From Flavobacteriales bacterium (GTDB lineage Bacteria > Bacteroidota > Bacteroidia > Flavobacteriales_D > Sanyastnellaceae), in contig JAKMCX010000156.1 of the NCBI GenBank assembly GCA_022428285.1, forward strand, positions 1-51,389: a stretch of 51,389 nucleotides of DNA, read 5' to 3'. The position numbers and the translations under genes are program-made. Each line of letters starts with the position of its first letter. Positions within the stretch are counted from its first letter, which is position 1. Shown here piece after piece: positions 9,208 through 17,883 of the stretch. The notes below the pieces were generated by a model, which ran no database searches, was not told the origin of the DNA, and saw nothing but the letters and a program-made list of their open reading frames with translations.

Positions 9208-10449
9208 TCAGTCCACGTGCAGAACCAATCCCTTGAGGTAGCGGGCTTCCGGGTGACCGGCCCGCGTAGGATGGTCTGCAGGCTGTCCCAATCGCCTCAG
9301 AATGCGCACCTGCCTGCCAGACTCAACTGCAGCGGCCACAATGGTGTCTTCAAAAAGCTGTGCATCCACGACTTGTGAGCAACTAAAAGTCCAGAGTAAA
9401 CCGGCTTTGGGCATCTTCTTGAGTGCTTCCGCGTTGAGCCTCTTGTAGCCTTGGACAGCCTTGTGCCGTGCAGCGCGGCTTTTGGCATAGGCCGGGGGGT
9501 CCAATACCACCACTGGGGGCAGGGTTTCGCATTGACGCAGGTAGCTCAATACGTCGCCTTGTATGCCTTCGTGTTGATTGGCAAAGCCATTGATCTCGGC
9601 ATGATGACAGGCTGCTTTGACCGCTTTTTCAGAGGCGTCGAGGCTGATCACATGCGGACTTCCTCCTTGGAGTGCTGCCACACTGAATCCCCCGGTATAA
9701 CTGAACGCGTTGAGCACTGCGCGGTCTTTGACGCACTGCATCAAAAGCCAGCGGTTGTCGCGCTGGTCCAGGAAAAAGCCCGTCTTCTGGCCGTCAATCG
9801 GAGACACTTTGTAGCGCAGGCCGTGCTCATGCACTTCGCTCACGGCTTCTGGGTTCTCATGGCCCTCTGCGGACCACACTATGCCGTCTTCAACCTGCTC
9901 GTCTACACCGGGAAGCTTGGCAATGAGCGCAGCGCTTTTGTTGACAATCATGTTCAAGGATGCCCCCAGACTGGCCTGTAAACCAGCCGACAACTCGGGC
10001 CAAGCGCGGTGCATGCCCATAGAATGGGTTTGCACCACGGCCATCCCTGCATACCAATCCACAACCAGTCCTGAGAGTCCGTCTCCTTCTCCATGGACCA
10101 AGCGACAGCAGTCGGTTTCTGCCCCAGTCCCTGGCCCCAATCCCACGGATTGACGCACCGCCAAACATTCGGCCATCCTCTCGGCCCACCAATCCGAATC
10201 GGGTGGTGCATGGAGCGATCCGGAAGCGATGATCCTCACCGCTATAGATCCCGCACCCCAATGGCCCCAGCCCAAGGCTTGACCCTTGGAAGAAATGACG
10301 CACACCCAATCTCCGGGAGCCGGCGCATCGTCATCGACTTCAATCCGCTGGATGGCACCGGAAAACACCCAGGGATGCCCGCGTAAAAGGCTTTTTTCCT
10401 TTCCGGGATGAAGGTGCACAAACGGGAAAGCTTGGGGTGACTCCGACAT
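9208..10449 (-). CDS. RlmI-type 23S rRNA (cytosine-C5)-methyltransferase family protein
   Basis: The start at 10449 (MSESPQAFPFVHLHPGKEK) is preferred; the 110 extra residues of the track ORF are the shadow of the region that ends in recQ. The 413-residue protein has an N-terminal PUA domain (LLRGHPWVFSGAI, GDWVCVISSKGQALGWG), then an EEHD-like beta segment and a Rossmann methyltransferase (FLDQRDNR, LNAFSYTGGFSVAAL, VISLDASEKAV, VVLDPPAYAKS, FSCSQVVD). In E. coli RlmI methylates C1962 of 23S rRNA; orthology to that exact site is inference. It lies 29 bases after the recQ stop in the same direction, so the two probably form an operon, and it is convergent with pdxH. Confidence 0.88.
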   Translation of the reverse strand: MSESPQAFPFVHLHPGKEKSLLRGHPWVFSGAIQRIEVDDDAPAPGDWVCVISSKGQALGWGHWGAGSIAVRIIASGSLHAPPDSDWWAERMAECLAVRQSVGLGPGTGAETDCCRLVHGEGDGLSGLVVDWYAGMAVVQTHSMGMHRAWPELSAGLQASLGASLNMIVNKSAALIAKLPGVDEQVEDGIVWSAEGHENPEAVSEVHEHGLRYKVSPIDGQKTGFFLDQRDNRWLLMQCVKDRAVLNAFSYTGGFSVAALQGGSPHVISLDASEKAVKAACHHAEINGFANQHEGIQGDVLSYLRQCETLPPVVVLDPPAYAKSRAARHKAVQGYKRLNAEALKKMPKAGLLWTFSCSQVVDAQLFEDTIVAAAVESGRQVRILRRLGQPADHPTRAGHPEARYLKGLVLHVD

Positions 10450-10478
10450 GGGAGCAAGGTAGCGCCGCGGCGCGGGCT

Positions 10479-12386
10479 TCAGGTCGGTTGTTTGACTTTG
10501 AATACCGTTCCGTCTTTCCATGTCACGCTTCCTTGGGCGCGCCATTTCTCCAGCACATTTCGGACGTCTTCTCGGTAAGAGACCGGAACGAGGCGCTGCA
10601 GTTCCACAAATGAAATCCGCTCCCCAATCCAGGCTGCAATTTCCACTTCTGTGGGCGGCGAGGGAGGCAGACACCGGTCGCAAATGCCACAAGGGGGGGC
10701 TGTTTCTGAATCGAAGAGCGATTCCAGAAACTGGGCGCGACAGCCCTCGGTGTGCAGGTAACCTTGCATGAAGTCCCAACGCTGCTCAGTGTCTTGAATG
10801 CGGTCCTCGAGGATGGCCGCAGGTAGTCTGGCTGATTTCACAGCGGGACGCGCCGATGTGAATTGAACTGCGACGCGCTCTGATGGAAGCGCTGCAGCGA
10901 TGAGGGACAACTCGGCGAGCCTTTTGAGGTGCTGCAAGCCCGACTTTTCTGAACAACCCAATTCCGCAAAGACGGCGGCACTGTCCAAGCGCCAGTTGGG
11001 TCGTTTTTCCCTGCCGTGGCGGGCGAGCAGGGCATGAAGCATGCGTCCTTCGGCGCCAACATCAGGCGGATTTTCCCGCAATGATTCAGGATCTTGGAGC
11101 CATTTCATTTCGATGGCCTGGAACACAGGGTGACATTCGAGCCAACCGGCACGCTCCATCAGGTCCAAAGACTTCCGCGCCTGTTGCAATGAACAGCCCG
11201 TTTTACGAGCGAGGGGAGCGACCCACACTTCTTGTGGAGACTCCATGAGCGCTCCTTGGGCCAGGGCCAGCTGATTGGAAAGGGATTGAAGGACACCCCG
11301 AATGGTCTCGGGGTCGGGCCATTGCCGCGATACATGGCGCACTGCGTCCTCCAAAGCCGGAGCATCCACAAACAAAACGGCTTCTGCGGGTTGTCCATCG
11401 CGTCCAGCCCGGCCTGCTTCTTGGATGTAGCCCTCGGGAGATTCTGGAATATGGGCGTGGGCAATGTGCCGCACATCGGCTTTGTCGATGCCCATACCGA
11501 ATGCAGTGGTACAGGCCAAAATGCGCAAGGACCCGGCAATCCACTGGGACTGATGGTGGTCACGGTCGGAACGGGTCATTCCCGCATGGTAGGGCGCCGC
11601 TGAGAAGCCGTGCGCCTGCAGCATGGCTGCCATGGATTCTGCCTCGCGACGTGTGCGGACATACAGTATGGAGGAGCCTTGGGTCTGGTGTCCCCAATCC
11701 ACAACTGCAGCATGGCGGTCGGGGACGTTTCGGACAGAAAAAGCAAGGTTGGGCCTGCGCATCCCGACCCTAATCCGGGAGGGGTTTGCCATACCGAGCA
11801 AGCGCTCGATGTCTCCGGCGACCTTTTCAGTGGCCGTCGCAGTCAACGCAATCCAACCCGCACGGGGATGCAAACTCCTCAGCTGACCCAAGTGGAGGTA
11901 GTCGGCCCTAAACGCGTGGCCCCATTGGCTGACACAGTGGGCTTCATCGACAGCGATGGTGCGCACATCCATGGCTTTGCACGCTGCCTGAAAGTGGGGT
12001 TGGGACAACCTTTCGGGCGCCACAAAAAGAAACCCGCCAGGCCCAAAACGCGCGTTGTCCAAAATGCGCTCAGCTTCTTCCTTGCGCATTCCAGCAGTGA
12101 GGGCGTCTGCGGTGATTCCGCGTTTCCTCAGTCCTTGGACTTGGTCGGCCATCAATGCGACCAATGGACTGATGACCAAGCAGACGCCACCGCGGACCAA
12201 TCCCGGGATTTGATAGCAAATCGACTTGCCTCCTCCGGTGGGGAGAATGGCCAAAGTGTTCCCGCCTGATGCGCCAGAGAGAACCACGGGCACTTGCGAA
12301 GGACGAAAGGCAGAGAATCCCCAACGTTCGCGCAGCACCTGTTCCAGGGTGGCCAAAGTGGGAGGGGATGTGTCTGCCGGTGTCAT
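10479..12386 (-). CDS. recQ: ATP-dependent DNA helicase, RecQ family
   Basis: The 635-residue protein has all superfamily 2 RecQ helicase motifs: FRPSQVPVVL, motif I AILPTGGGKSICYQIP, motif II VDEAHCVSQWGHAFRADY, TATATEKV, and the motif V-VI region AFGMGIDKADVRHIAH and QEAGRAGRDG. The RecQ zinc-binding region is visible near the C-terminus (CRAQFLESLFDSE then CGICDRCLPP). The protein ends soon after this with a short winged-helix-like segment, so there is no HRDC domain, as in many Bacteroidota short RecQ paralogues. It unwinds forked and recombining DNA. It is divergent from tpiA across a 90-base gap that carries a perfect palindrome. Confidence 0.93.
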   Translation of the reverse strand: MTPADTSPPTLATLEQVLRERWGFSAFRPSQVPVVLSGASGGNTLAILPTGGGKSICYQIPGLVRGGVCLVISPLVALMADQVQGLRKRGITADALTAGMRKEEAERILDNARFGPGGFLFVAPERLSQPHFQAACKAMDVRTIAVDEAHCVSQWGHAFRADYLHLGQLRSLHPRAGWIALTATATEKVAGDIERLLGMANPSRIRVGMRRPNLAFSVRNVPDRHAAVVDWGHQTQGSSILYVRTRREAESMAAMLQAHGFSAAPYHAGMTRSDRDHHQSQWIAGSLRILACTTAFGMGIDKADVRHIAHAHIPESPEGYIQEAGRAGRDGQPAEAVLFVDAPALEDAVRHVSRQWPDPETIRGVLQSLSNQLALAQGALMESPQEVWVAPLARKTGCSLQQARKSLDLMERAGWLECHPVFQAIEMKWLQDPESLRENPPDVGAEGRMLHALLARHGREKRPNWRLDSAAVFAELGCSEKSGLQHLKRLAELSLIAAALPSERVAVQFTSARPAVKSARLPAAILEDRIQDTEQRWDFMQGYLHTEGCRAQFLESLFDSETAPPCGICDRCLPPSPPTEVEIAAWIGERISFVELQRLVPVSYREDVRNVLEKWRAQGSVTWKDGTVFKVKQPT

Positions 12387-12444
12387 TTCCTTGTAAATGG
12401 AGGTGTGGTCGCGGTGAACGGCTCTAACTTTCGGCGCTCAAACC

Positions 12445-12458
12445 GGGGAACGTTCCCC
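12445..12458. promoter_or_regulatory. Perfect 14-bp palindrome between recQ and tpiA
   Basis: GGGGAACGTTCCCC is a perfect dyad 17 bases before the tpiA start. It has no T run on either side, so it is not a normal terminator. It could be an operator or a small leader hairpin. A weak -7-like sequence, TAACTTTC, lies just upstream at 12425-12432 but has no clear -33 partner. Confidence 0.4.
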
Positions 12459-12475
12459 ATGCAAACCACCGAAAG

Positions 12476-13258
12476 ATGCTCGTAGCTGGCAATTGGAAAA
12501 GCAACAAGTCATTCAACGAGGCAAAGGAATTTGCCAACGCCATCGCCGCCATGCCTCAGGCTCCTGCGGGCGTGGAGGTCATGATTGCACCACCGGCGCC
12601 ATATCTGGCGGCCATGGGTGACGCTCAACCTCCATTTCGACTGGGTTCCCAAAACGTCTCAGCCACAGGTTCTGGGGCTCACACAGGTGAATTTACCGCA
12701 GAAATGTTGGCGGGATGCGGCGTACAAGATGTGATCGTAGGCCACAGTGAACGCCGCGATGGGTACGGTGACGATGACAAAGTGGTGGCCGAAAAGGTGA
12801 GCCGTGTGCTGGATGCAGGCCTGCGGGTGATTTTCTGTTGTGGCGAGAGCCTGCAAGACCGTCAGTCAGACGTCCACTTTGACAAGGTGTTGAGGCAAAT
12901 GGAGTCGGCCGTTCTGCATCTACCCGCAGAAGTGATGGACCGCGTTGTGGTCGCATATGAGCCGATTTGGGCCATTGGAACAGGCCTGACTGCCACAGAA
13001 GAACAGGCACAGGAAATGCACGCCGCCATCCGAGGTTGGTTGCGCGAAGCATTTGATGACGCCACGGCAAAATCCATTCCCCTGCTTTACGGAGGAAGTT
13101 GCAAGCCGGCCAATGCCGATGCACTGTTTGCCTGTGAGGACGTCGATGGCGGATTGATCGGTGGCGCTGCTCTGGACCCCGATTCGTTTAGGGCTCTTGT
13201 GGAGGCCGCGGGCCGCGTGAGTGCCCTGCGCATGCAGGCTGGAGCTGAAGCGTCATAA
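12476..13258 (+). CDS. tpiA: Triosephosphate isomerase
   Basis: TpiA interconverts dihydroxyacetone phosphate and glyceraldehyde 3-phosphate in the cytoplasm. The 260-residue sequence has the N-terminal AGNWKSNKS with the catalytic Lys, the catalytic His in VIVGHSERR, the catalytic Glu in VAYEPIWAIGTG (loop 6), and the phosphate-binding LLYGGSCKPANA and GGLIGGAAL. The start is ATG at 12476 and begins directly with the conserved LVAGNWK. The prmA start codon follows its stop directly, with no spacer, which suggests translational coupling. Together with pfkA and gapA it makes three glycolytic genes in this window, though it is far from the pfkA operon. Confidence 0.97.
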   Translation: MLVAGNWKSNKSFNEAKEFANAIAAMPQAPAGVEVMIAPPAPYLAAMGDAQPPFRLGSQNVSATGSGAHTGEFTAEMLAGCGVQDVIVGHSERRDGYGDDDKVVAEKVSRVLDAGLRVIFCCGESLQDRQSDVHFDKVLRQMESAVLHLPAEVMDRVVVAYEPIWAIGTGLTATEEQAQEMHAAIRGWLREAFDDATAKSIPLLYGGSCKPANADALFACEDVDGGLIGGAALDPDSFRALVEAAGRVSALRMQAGAEAS

Positions 13259-14113
13259 ATGGCCTGGACCCGGATTCACCTGCGGTGTGAGCCCGCCGCG
13301 CCTGGCCATGAGATTGCCACGGCTTGGCTGGCAGATGCGGGTTGTAGCATGTTTGAAGAAGCCGTGGACGGCCTGCATGCTTTCGCCAAAAAGGAAGAGC
13401 TCAATGTGGCCCTTGCAGAGGTGATTCATGAGGACCTCAAGCCACTGGGGCTTCAGACCTGGTTGTATTCGGAAGTAGAAGAGGAGAATTGGAATGCCAA
13501 ATGGGAAGCAGATTACCCTGAGGTGACCATTGGAACCAGCATTCGGGTAAAGGCGCCTTTCCATCCATTGGAGACCCCTTCGAAGTACGACGCGACTTTG
13601 ACGGTCCAACCTCGGATGGCATTCGGCACAGGACACCACGGCACCACCTTTGGCATACTCGCAGAAATGGTCGGCCTACAATGGTCGAACACCAAGGTCC
13701 TCGACATGGGGTGTGGCTCCGGCGTGTTGGGCATTTATGCTGCCCACAGGGGAGCTGAAGCAGTCATGGCCATAGACATCGATCCGTGGAGTGTGAGGAA
13801 CACCCGAGAAAACCTCTCGCTCAATGGGATGAACGTGTCGGATTCATTTGAGGTGCGAGAAGGAGGGGCTGACCAGCTTGGTGACGTTGACAACGGGTAC
13901 TTTGATGTGGTCATCGCAAACATCAACCGCAACATTCTCCTCGAAGACATGGACGCTTATTGCCGGGTCCTGGGGACGCCGGGAACCTTGATGTTGAGTG
14001 GGTTCATGGAGCCGGACATTGGTGCATTGGAAGATGCCGCGGGAAAACACGGTCTTCAGTTGACAGACACCCGTTCCGAATCAGAGTGGCGGATCCTTAC
14101 CCTTCGAAGGTAA
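13259..14113 (+). CDS. prmA: Ribosomal protein L11 methyltransferase
   Basis: PrmA uses SAM to trimethylate L11. The start ATG at 13259 follows the tpiA stop directly. The N-terminal substrate-recognition part (residues about 1-110) contains ATAWLADAGCSMFEE and ENWNAKWEADYPEV. The catalytic part has FGTGHHGTTF, motif I VLDMGCGSGVLGIYAAHRGA, MAIDIDPWSV, and IANINRNILLEDM in the position of the usual catalytic NPP-like loop of this family. At 284 residues it is a normal length for Bacteroidota. Its 3' end overlaps the convergent porT end by 17 bases. Confidence 0.94.
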   Translation: MAWTRIHLRCEPAAPGHEIATAWLADAGCSMFEEAVDGLHAFAKKEELNVALAEVIHEDLKPLGLQTWLYSEVEEENWNAKWEADYPEVTIGTSIRVKAPFHPLETPSKYDATLTVQPRMAFGTGHHGTTFGILAEMVGLQWSNTKVLDMGCGSGVLGIYAAHRGAEAVMAIDIDPWSVRNTRENLSLNGMNVSDSFEVREGGADQLGDVDNGYFDVVIANINRNILLEDMDAYCRVLGTPGTLMLSGFMEPDIGALEDAAGKHGLQLTDTRSESEWRILTLRR

Positions 14114-14834
14114 AACTGATGACAAAGCTGCGGGTGCGCAGCTCATCAAAGGCAGCGCTGAACGGCGTGTCATCTTGAATGAGCACGTTGCGCAATCCAA
14201 ACTCGGTCTTGAGCTCCACGGAAAACTTGAAGAAGGGCAGAAAGAAATCAGCGCCTGCTCCAAAGTCCAGACTGGAATTGTTCTTGGCCAATTTGAGGAT
14301 GTAGCCGTCTTGCAGGCTTTGGTTCACATCGGCTTGAGACTGCATGTCCCTGCTGATTTTACCGCCAAAAAGGGCATAAGGAGCGAAGTTTCCTATGCGC
14401 TGTGTTCTGAGCTTCACCAACAGAGGAAAGTCCAAGAAGACGCTTTCGGTGCGCACCGATATGGGGGTCGTGGTACCATTCGGGTTCCTGAACCTGTACA
14501 GCATGCCACGGTCCTGAAAGCTCAACCCAGGGATAAACCGGATGCGAATGGTCTCGTTCACATTGAGCGATGCGAGGAGGGCCAGGTTGAAACCTGAAAG
14601 GGCGTTGTTCTCAACGCTCAGTAGGCTGTCAGTGAACGTGTAGTCTGGCCTCAGCTTGAAGTTGAAGCTGCTTGTGTTTCCGCTCAGTAGAAATCCAAAG
14701 TGGTAAGAACGGTAGTCAAATTTGGCCAGGTTTTTCTTGGCTGTTTGACCCTGTGCGGCCAATCCACAGAGCATCACAATTCCAACTGTGAACAGCCGCA
14801 ATGGCGATGAAAAGCGGTGTGCGTGCCCCCTCAT
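14097..14834 (-). CDS. porT: PorT-family outer membrane beta-barrel protein (T9SS)
   Basis: The protein has a signal peptide (MRGHAHRFSSPLRLFTVGIVMLCGLAAQGQ) and then alternating hydrophobic strands with FDYRSYHFGFLLSGNTSSFNF near the N-terminus, LALLASLNVNETIRIRFIPGLSFQ, DFPLLVKLRTQRIGNFAPYALFGG and a C-terminal strand ending in SFVISFTFEG. This matches PorT, a beta-barrel needed for type IX secretion. An ATG at 14882 overlaps the stop of the membrane-protein gene as ATGA and is a possible alternative start; the 14834 start gives the cleaner signal peptide. It is last in the rho operon and convergent with prmA. PorT rather than a generic barrel is a judgement from the N-terminal motif. Confidence 0.8.
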   Translation of the reverse strand: MRGHAHRFSSPLRLFTVGIVMLCGLAAQGQTAKKNLAKFDYRSYHFGFLLSGNTSSFNFKLRPDYTFTDSLLSVENNALSGFNLALLASLNVNETIRIRFIPGLSFQDRGMLYRFRNPNGTTTPISVRTESVFLDFPLLVKLRTQRIGNFAPYALFGGKISRDMQSQADVNQSLQDGYILKLAKNNSSLDFGAGADFFLPFFKFSVELKTEFGLRNVLIQDDTPFSAAFDELRTRSFVISFTFEG

Positions 14835-14878
14835 TGTGCGCTTAACGCCTTTGGATGGGGCATATTGCTGGTGGGGGG

Positions 14879-15439
14879 TCATGACTTGAACCATTGTCCC
14901 AAAAATGAGGTAAACAAAACAGTGGACATGGCCGCTGCGATCCACATGAGCAAACTGGCGGTAAAATGCCACAGGGGATCAAATTGAAAACGCAGACTGG
15001 CCTTGGCCCGCTCTCTTGCGGTTTCCACATCCATCATGGCCAATTGAGGATCGTCTTTTTGCAAAGCAGCAAATGAAGCTTCATCGGCCAGAGACCGGTC
15101 GATAAAGACCTCGCGTTCAAGCATCCTCAACGATGTAGCCTCAGCGCAAACCACATGGTGGTATGCCACCGTGCTGGATGCTGCCAGCAGTGCATAGAGT
15201 ACAGTGGGGCGCAAAGAGGACTTGAAACGGGCAATGAAAGAACCACCTCCAATAATTTGAAAGCCAGCAATTAAGGCCACTGACATGGTCAGGCCAAAGT
15301 GGGTAAACACTCCGATGGAAATGCCGGTTTCAAACGCCACCATTCCAGTGGTCCCCAGCCTTACAGCCCACCATATGGCGATGGCCATCAGGGGAAGCCA
15401 TTGAATCAATGTGCGCTTTGCGCCCAAGGCTTCAGCCAT
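14879..15439 (-). CDS. Four-TM membrane protein, DUF4199-like
   Basis: This 186-residue protein has four hydrophobic segments: around [55 protein letters not shown], and a last one [22 protein letters not shown] charged helical stretch ([17 protein letters not shown]) lies between the third and fourth. This layout recalls DUF4199 proteins of Bacteroidota, but I cannot confirm the family. It overlaps the end of rho by 8 bases and the alternative porT start by 4 bases, so rho, this gene and porT are tightly coupled. Confidence 0.75.
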   Translation of the reverse strand: MAEALGAKRTLIQWLPLMAIAIWWAVRLGTTGMVAFETGISIGVFTHFGLTMSVALIAGFQIIGGGSFIARFKSSLRPTVLYALLAASSTVAYHHVVCAEATSLRMLEREVFIDRSLADEASFAALQKDDPQLAMMDVETARERAKASLRFQFDPLWHFTASLLMWIAAAMSTVLFTSFLGQWFKS

Positions 15440-17201
15440 TCATGGTGATCAAAAACTCCTCGTTGGAATCGGTTCTGCTCATCCGGTCTTTCAGGAACTC
15501 CATCGCTTCAATGGGGTTCATGTCGGACAGGTGCTTTCTCAAGACCCAAATGCGCTGGAGCAATTCCTTGTGCATCAACAGGTCTTCGCGGCGGGTACCA
15601 GAAGAAAGGATGTCGATGGCAGGGTAGATGCGGCGGTTGGAGATGCGGCGGTCAAGCTGCAATTCCATGTTGCCTGTTCCTTTGAATTCCTCGAAAATGA
15701 CCTCGTCCATCTTGGATCCGGTTTCGGTCAATGCAGTAGCAATGATGCTCAAAGAACCTCCATTCTCGATGTTTCTGGCCGCACCAAAGAAACGCTTGGG
15801 CTTCTGCAGGGCGTTGGATTCGACACCACCTGAGAGCACCTTGCCAGAGCCAGGAGCAACGGTGTTGTAAGCACGGGCAAGGCGGGTAATCGAGTCGAGG
15901 AGGATGCAGACATCATGGCCACACTCGACCATGCGCTTGGACTTCTCGAGTACGATTTCGGCAATCTTGACGTGGCGGTCTGCGGGCTCATCGAATGTAG
16001 AAGCGATGACTTCCGCATTGACGCTGCGCTTCATGTCGGTGACCTCCTCGGGACGCTCGTCGATCAGCAAAATGATCAAGTAGGTCTCGGGGTGGTTTTC
16101 TGCAATGGCGTTGGCCACGTCCTTGAGGAGGGTGGTCTTTCCTGTTTTGGGCTGCGAAACAATCATGCCGCGCTGTCCCTTCCCGATGGGCGAGAAGAGG
16201 TCCATGACGCGGGTGGAAATGTTGCCGTTTTTGCCAGCGAGCTTAAAGGCCTCCTGAGGAAACAGGGGAGTCAGGTATTTGAAAGGAACCCGGTCCCTGA
16301 CCCATGAAGGGTCCCTGCCGTTGACTTTGAGCACCTCCACCATGGGGTAATACTTGTCGCCTTTGCGCGGCGGGCGGATGGTGCACACCACGTTGTCTCC
16401 AGTCTGGAGTCCGGCGGCTTTGATTTGCTTGTTGCTGACATAAACGTCGTCAGGACTGTTCAAGTAGTTGTAGTCTGCGCTGCGCAGGTAGCCGAAACCC
16501 TCTGGCATGACCTCGAGGACACCCTCTGCCTGAGCGATGCCATCAAAGTTGAAGCCATGCTCTTCGGGCTCTCCCAATCGATCGCGGTCACGTCCACGAC
16601 GGTCTCCACGGTCATTGCGGTCATTGCGGTCCTTGCGGTCTCCGCGGTCTCCGCGGTCATTGCGGTTGCGGTCACGTCCGCGGCGGTCTCCCCGGTCGTT
16701 GCGGTCTCCGCGGTCGTTGCGGCGGTTTCCGCGGTCGTTCTGTTCTCCGTCTTTGTTGGACTTTTCACCGTCCTTGTTGGATGTGTCGGATGACTTTTCG
16801 GCGCTGTCGCTCCGATCGTTGTCTCCACCTTTTTGACGGTTGCCCCGGGATTGGTTGCGTCCACCGCGGTCTCCATCCTCGGATTTGTTGTTGCGCCGCC
16901 CTTTGTTGCGGTTTTCTGACGGAGCCGATTCGTCAGACCCTCCTTCTTCTGAGGCCTGTTCTTTTTTGGCAGCAGCACGTTGACGGCCGCGGCCAGAGCC
17001 AGCGGACTTCTTGTCAGCGTCTTTTTTCTCGCCATCGCCGTCGGCCTTGGCCTTCGCGCTGGTTGTGACCGCTTGCTCATCCAGAATGGCGTAGACCAAT
17101 TCTTGCTTTTTGAGCTTGTCTGTCCTGGCAATATTCAGCTCCTTGGCAATGTCCCGGAGCTCAGCAACCTTGCGGCTGTTCAAATCAATGATGTCGTACA
17201 T
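15432..17201 (-). CDS. rho: Transcription termination factor Rho with long disordered insert
   Basis: Rho is the hexameric RNA-dependent ATPase that ends transcription. The 589-residue protein is much longer than E. coli Rho (419). Residues about 1-45 are the N-terminal helix bundle ([19 protein letters not shown]). Residues about 46-215 are a low-complexity, highly charged region rich in Arg, Asp, Asn and Gly. The cold-shock RNA-binding domain follows ([26 protein letters not shown]), then the ATPase domain with P-loop [22 protein letters not shown] and [12 protein letters not shown]. Such inserts are known in Bacteroidota Rho and in Bacteroides have been tied to RNA binding and condensate formation. 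The gene has its own promoter and a structured leader, and heads the operon with the membrane protein and porT. Confidence 0.96.
   Translation of the reverse strand: MYDIIDLNSRKVAELRDIAKELNIARTDKLKKQELVYAILDEQAVTTSAKAKADGDGEKKDADKKSAGSGRGRQRAAAKKEQASEEGGSDESAPSENRNKGRRNNKSEDGDRGGRNQSRGNRQKGGDNDRSDSAEKSSDTSNKDGEKSNKDGEQNDRGNRRNDRGDRNDRGDRRGRDRNRNDRGDRGDRKDRNDRNDRGDRRGRDRDRLGEPEEHGFNFDGIAQAEGVLEVMPEGFGYLRSADYNYLNSPDDVYVSNKQIKAAGLQTGDNVVCTIRPPRKGDKYYPMVEVLKVNGRDPSWVRDRVPFKYLTPLFPQEAFKLAGKNGNISTRVMDLFSPIGKGQRGMIVSQPKTGKTTLLKDVANAIAENHPETYLIILLIDERPEEVTDMKRSVNAEVIASTFDEPADRHVKIAEIVLEKSKRMVECGHDVCILLDSITRLARAYNTVAPGSGKVLSGGVESNALQKPKRFFGAARNIENGGSLSIIATALTETGSKMDEVIFEEFKGTGNMELQLDRRISNRRIYPAIDILSSGTRREDLLMHKELLQRIWVLRKHLSDMNPIEAMEFLKDRMSRTDSNEEFLITMNG
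16571..16745 (-). repeat. In-frame RGDR/NDR low-complexity repeats in rho
   Basis: The end of the Rho disordered insert is built from short units such as [11 protein letters not shown] and DRKDRN, encoded by imperfect repeats of CGGTCTCC, CGGTCATTG and related strings on the plus strand. The repeat is in frame and internal to rho. It is a likely site of length variation between strains. Confidence 0.8.
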
Positions 17202-17285
17202 GTGGGGGTCCCACTTGCGTGGGCAACTCTGTGTTCAAATTTCCCTGAGGGGAGCCCGAAGGCTTTGCACCGCTGCGGTGCGTTA
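17202..17285 (-). promoter_or_regulatory. Structured rho leader with two mutually exclusive hairpins
   Basis: The roughly 80-base leader between the predicted promoter and the rho start contains several short hairpins: GCACCG/CGGTGC, AGCC-TTCG-GGCT, and, just before the start codon, three segments CCCAC, GTGGG and CCCAC. The middle segment can pair either with the first, through a GCAA (GNRA) loop, or with the third, through an ACC loop. The second pairing ends directly at the ATG and would cover the initiation region. This looks like a two-state element that could control Rho synthesis. The pairing is seen in the sequence; function is inference. Confidence 0.5.
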
Positions 17286-17316
17286 CAAGTTTACAACATC
17301 TTTCTCGGACCTCAAG
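17286..17316 (-). promoter_or_regulatory. Predicted rho promoter (Bacteroidota type)
   Basis: On the minus strand, CTTG is followed by exactly 19 bases and then TAAACTTG, close to the Bacteroidota consensus TTTG-N19-TAnnTTTG. It sits just after the stop of the upstream phosphoesterase gene and predicts a leader of about 80 bases. Confidence 0.55.
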
Positions 17317-17322
17317 CCCGCC

Positions 17323-17814
17323 TCACTTCAGTCCCAATTCCACCACCTCGGGAGCTCGGATTTTGCCGGACTCCAAGTCAAACCGCAACAGCGTGCGCAC
17401 CTTGTGAAACCCCTGAACCCCTGCAGCGCCGGGATTGAGGTGAATGCCACCCCAAGTTTTGACACTCTGTACCAGCAGCAGGTGGGAGTGACCGCACACA
17501 AAAATGTCCGGCTTGTGTGCGTCTAGACCGCTGCGGATGCCTTTTGCGTAGCGACCCGGTCGGCCACCAATGTGCGTCATCCAGATGCGGCATCCTTCGC
17601 GATCGAGGTGCTGGTGTTCGGGAAAGGTTCGGCGCATGAGGTGGTCATCGATGTTGCCGTGAACCGCCACCAAGGGCGCCACTGTTGCCAGCGCGTCTGT
17701 GACCTTAAAATCACCAATGTCGCCTGCGTGCCATACTTCGTCGCAGGAGGACAAGTGATGCAAGATCCGGTCGTCGATGTGGCCGTGGGTATCGCTGATG
17801 AGTCCAATTCGCAC
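17323..17814 (-). CDS. Metallophosphoesterase, YfcE/MJ0936 type
   Basis: The start is taken as GTG at 17814, which begins VRIGLISDTHGHID; the ORF-track extension to 17970 would run through the divergent PD40/OmpA gene and looks non-coding. The 163-residue protein has the calcineurin-like metal motifs LISDTHG, VWHAGDIGD, VAVHGNIDD, MTHIGG, and the C-terminal CGHSHLLLV and LNPGAAG. YfcE-like enzymes are cytoplasmic phosphodiesterases with poorly known natural substrates. It lies upstream of rho on the same strand, but rho has its own promoter in the gap. Confidence 0.9.
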   Translation of the reverse strand: MRIGLISDTHGHIDDRILHHLSSCDEVWHAGDIGDFKVTDALATVAPLVAVHGNIDDHLMRRTFPEHQHLDREGCRIWMTHIGGRPGRYAKGIRSGLDAHKPDIFVCGHSHLLLVQSVKTWGGIHLNPGAAGVQGFHKVRTLLRFDLESGKIRAPEVVELGLK

Positions 17815-17883
17815 GCGACAAATTTCGTTGCTGTTGTGCGATTGGCCCCATCTTGGCGTTCTCCTTAAGCACAAACTTTCCCC

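Noticed and set aside
10450-10779. 110-residue extension of the RlmI-type protein
   Set aside because: It overlaps the 3' end of recQ and has Arg/Pro-rich shadow composition; the PUA domain starts after the ATG at 10449.
16537-16836. Ser/Arg/Pro-rich plus-strand ORF
   Set aside because: It is the antisense of the charged repeats of the Rho insert.
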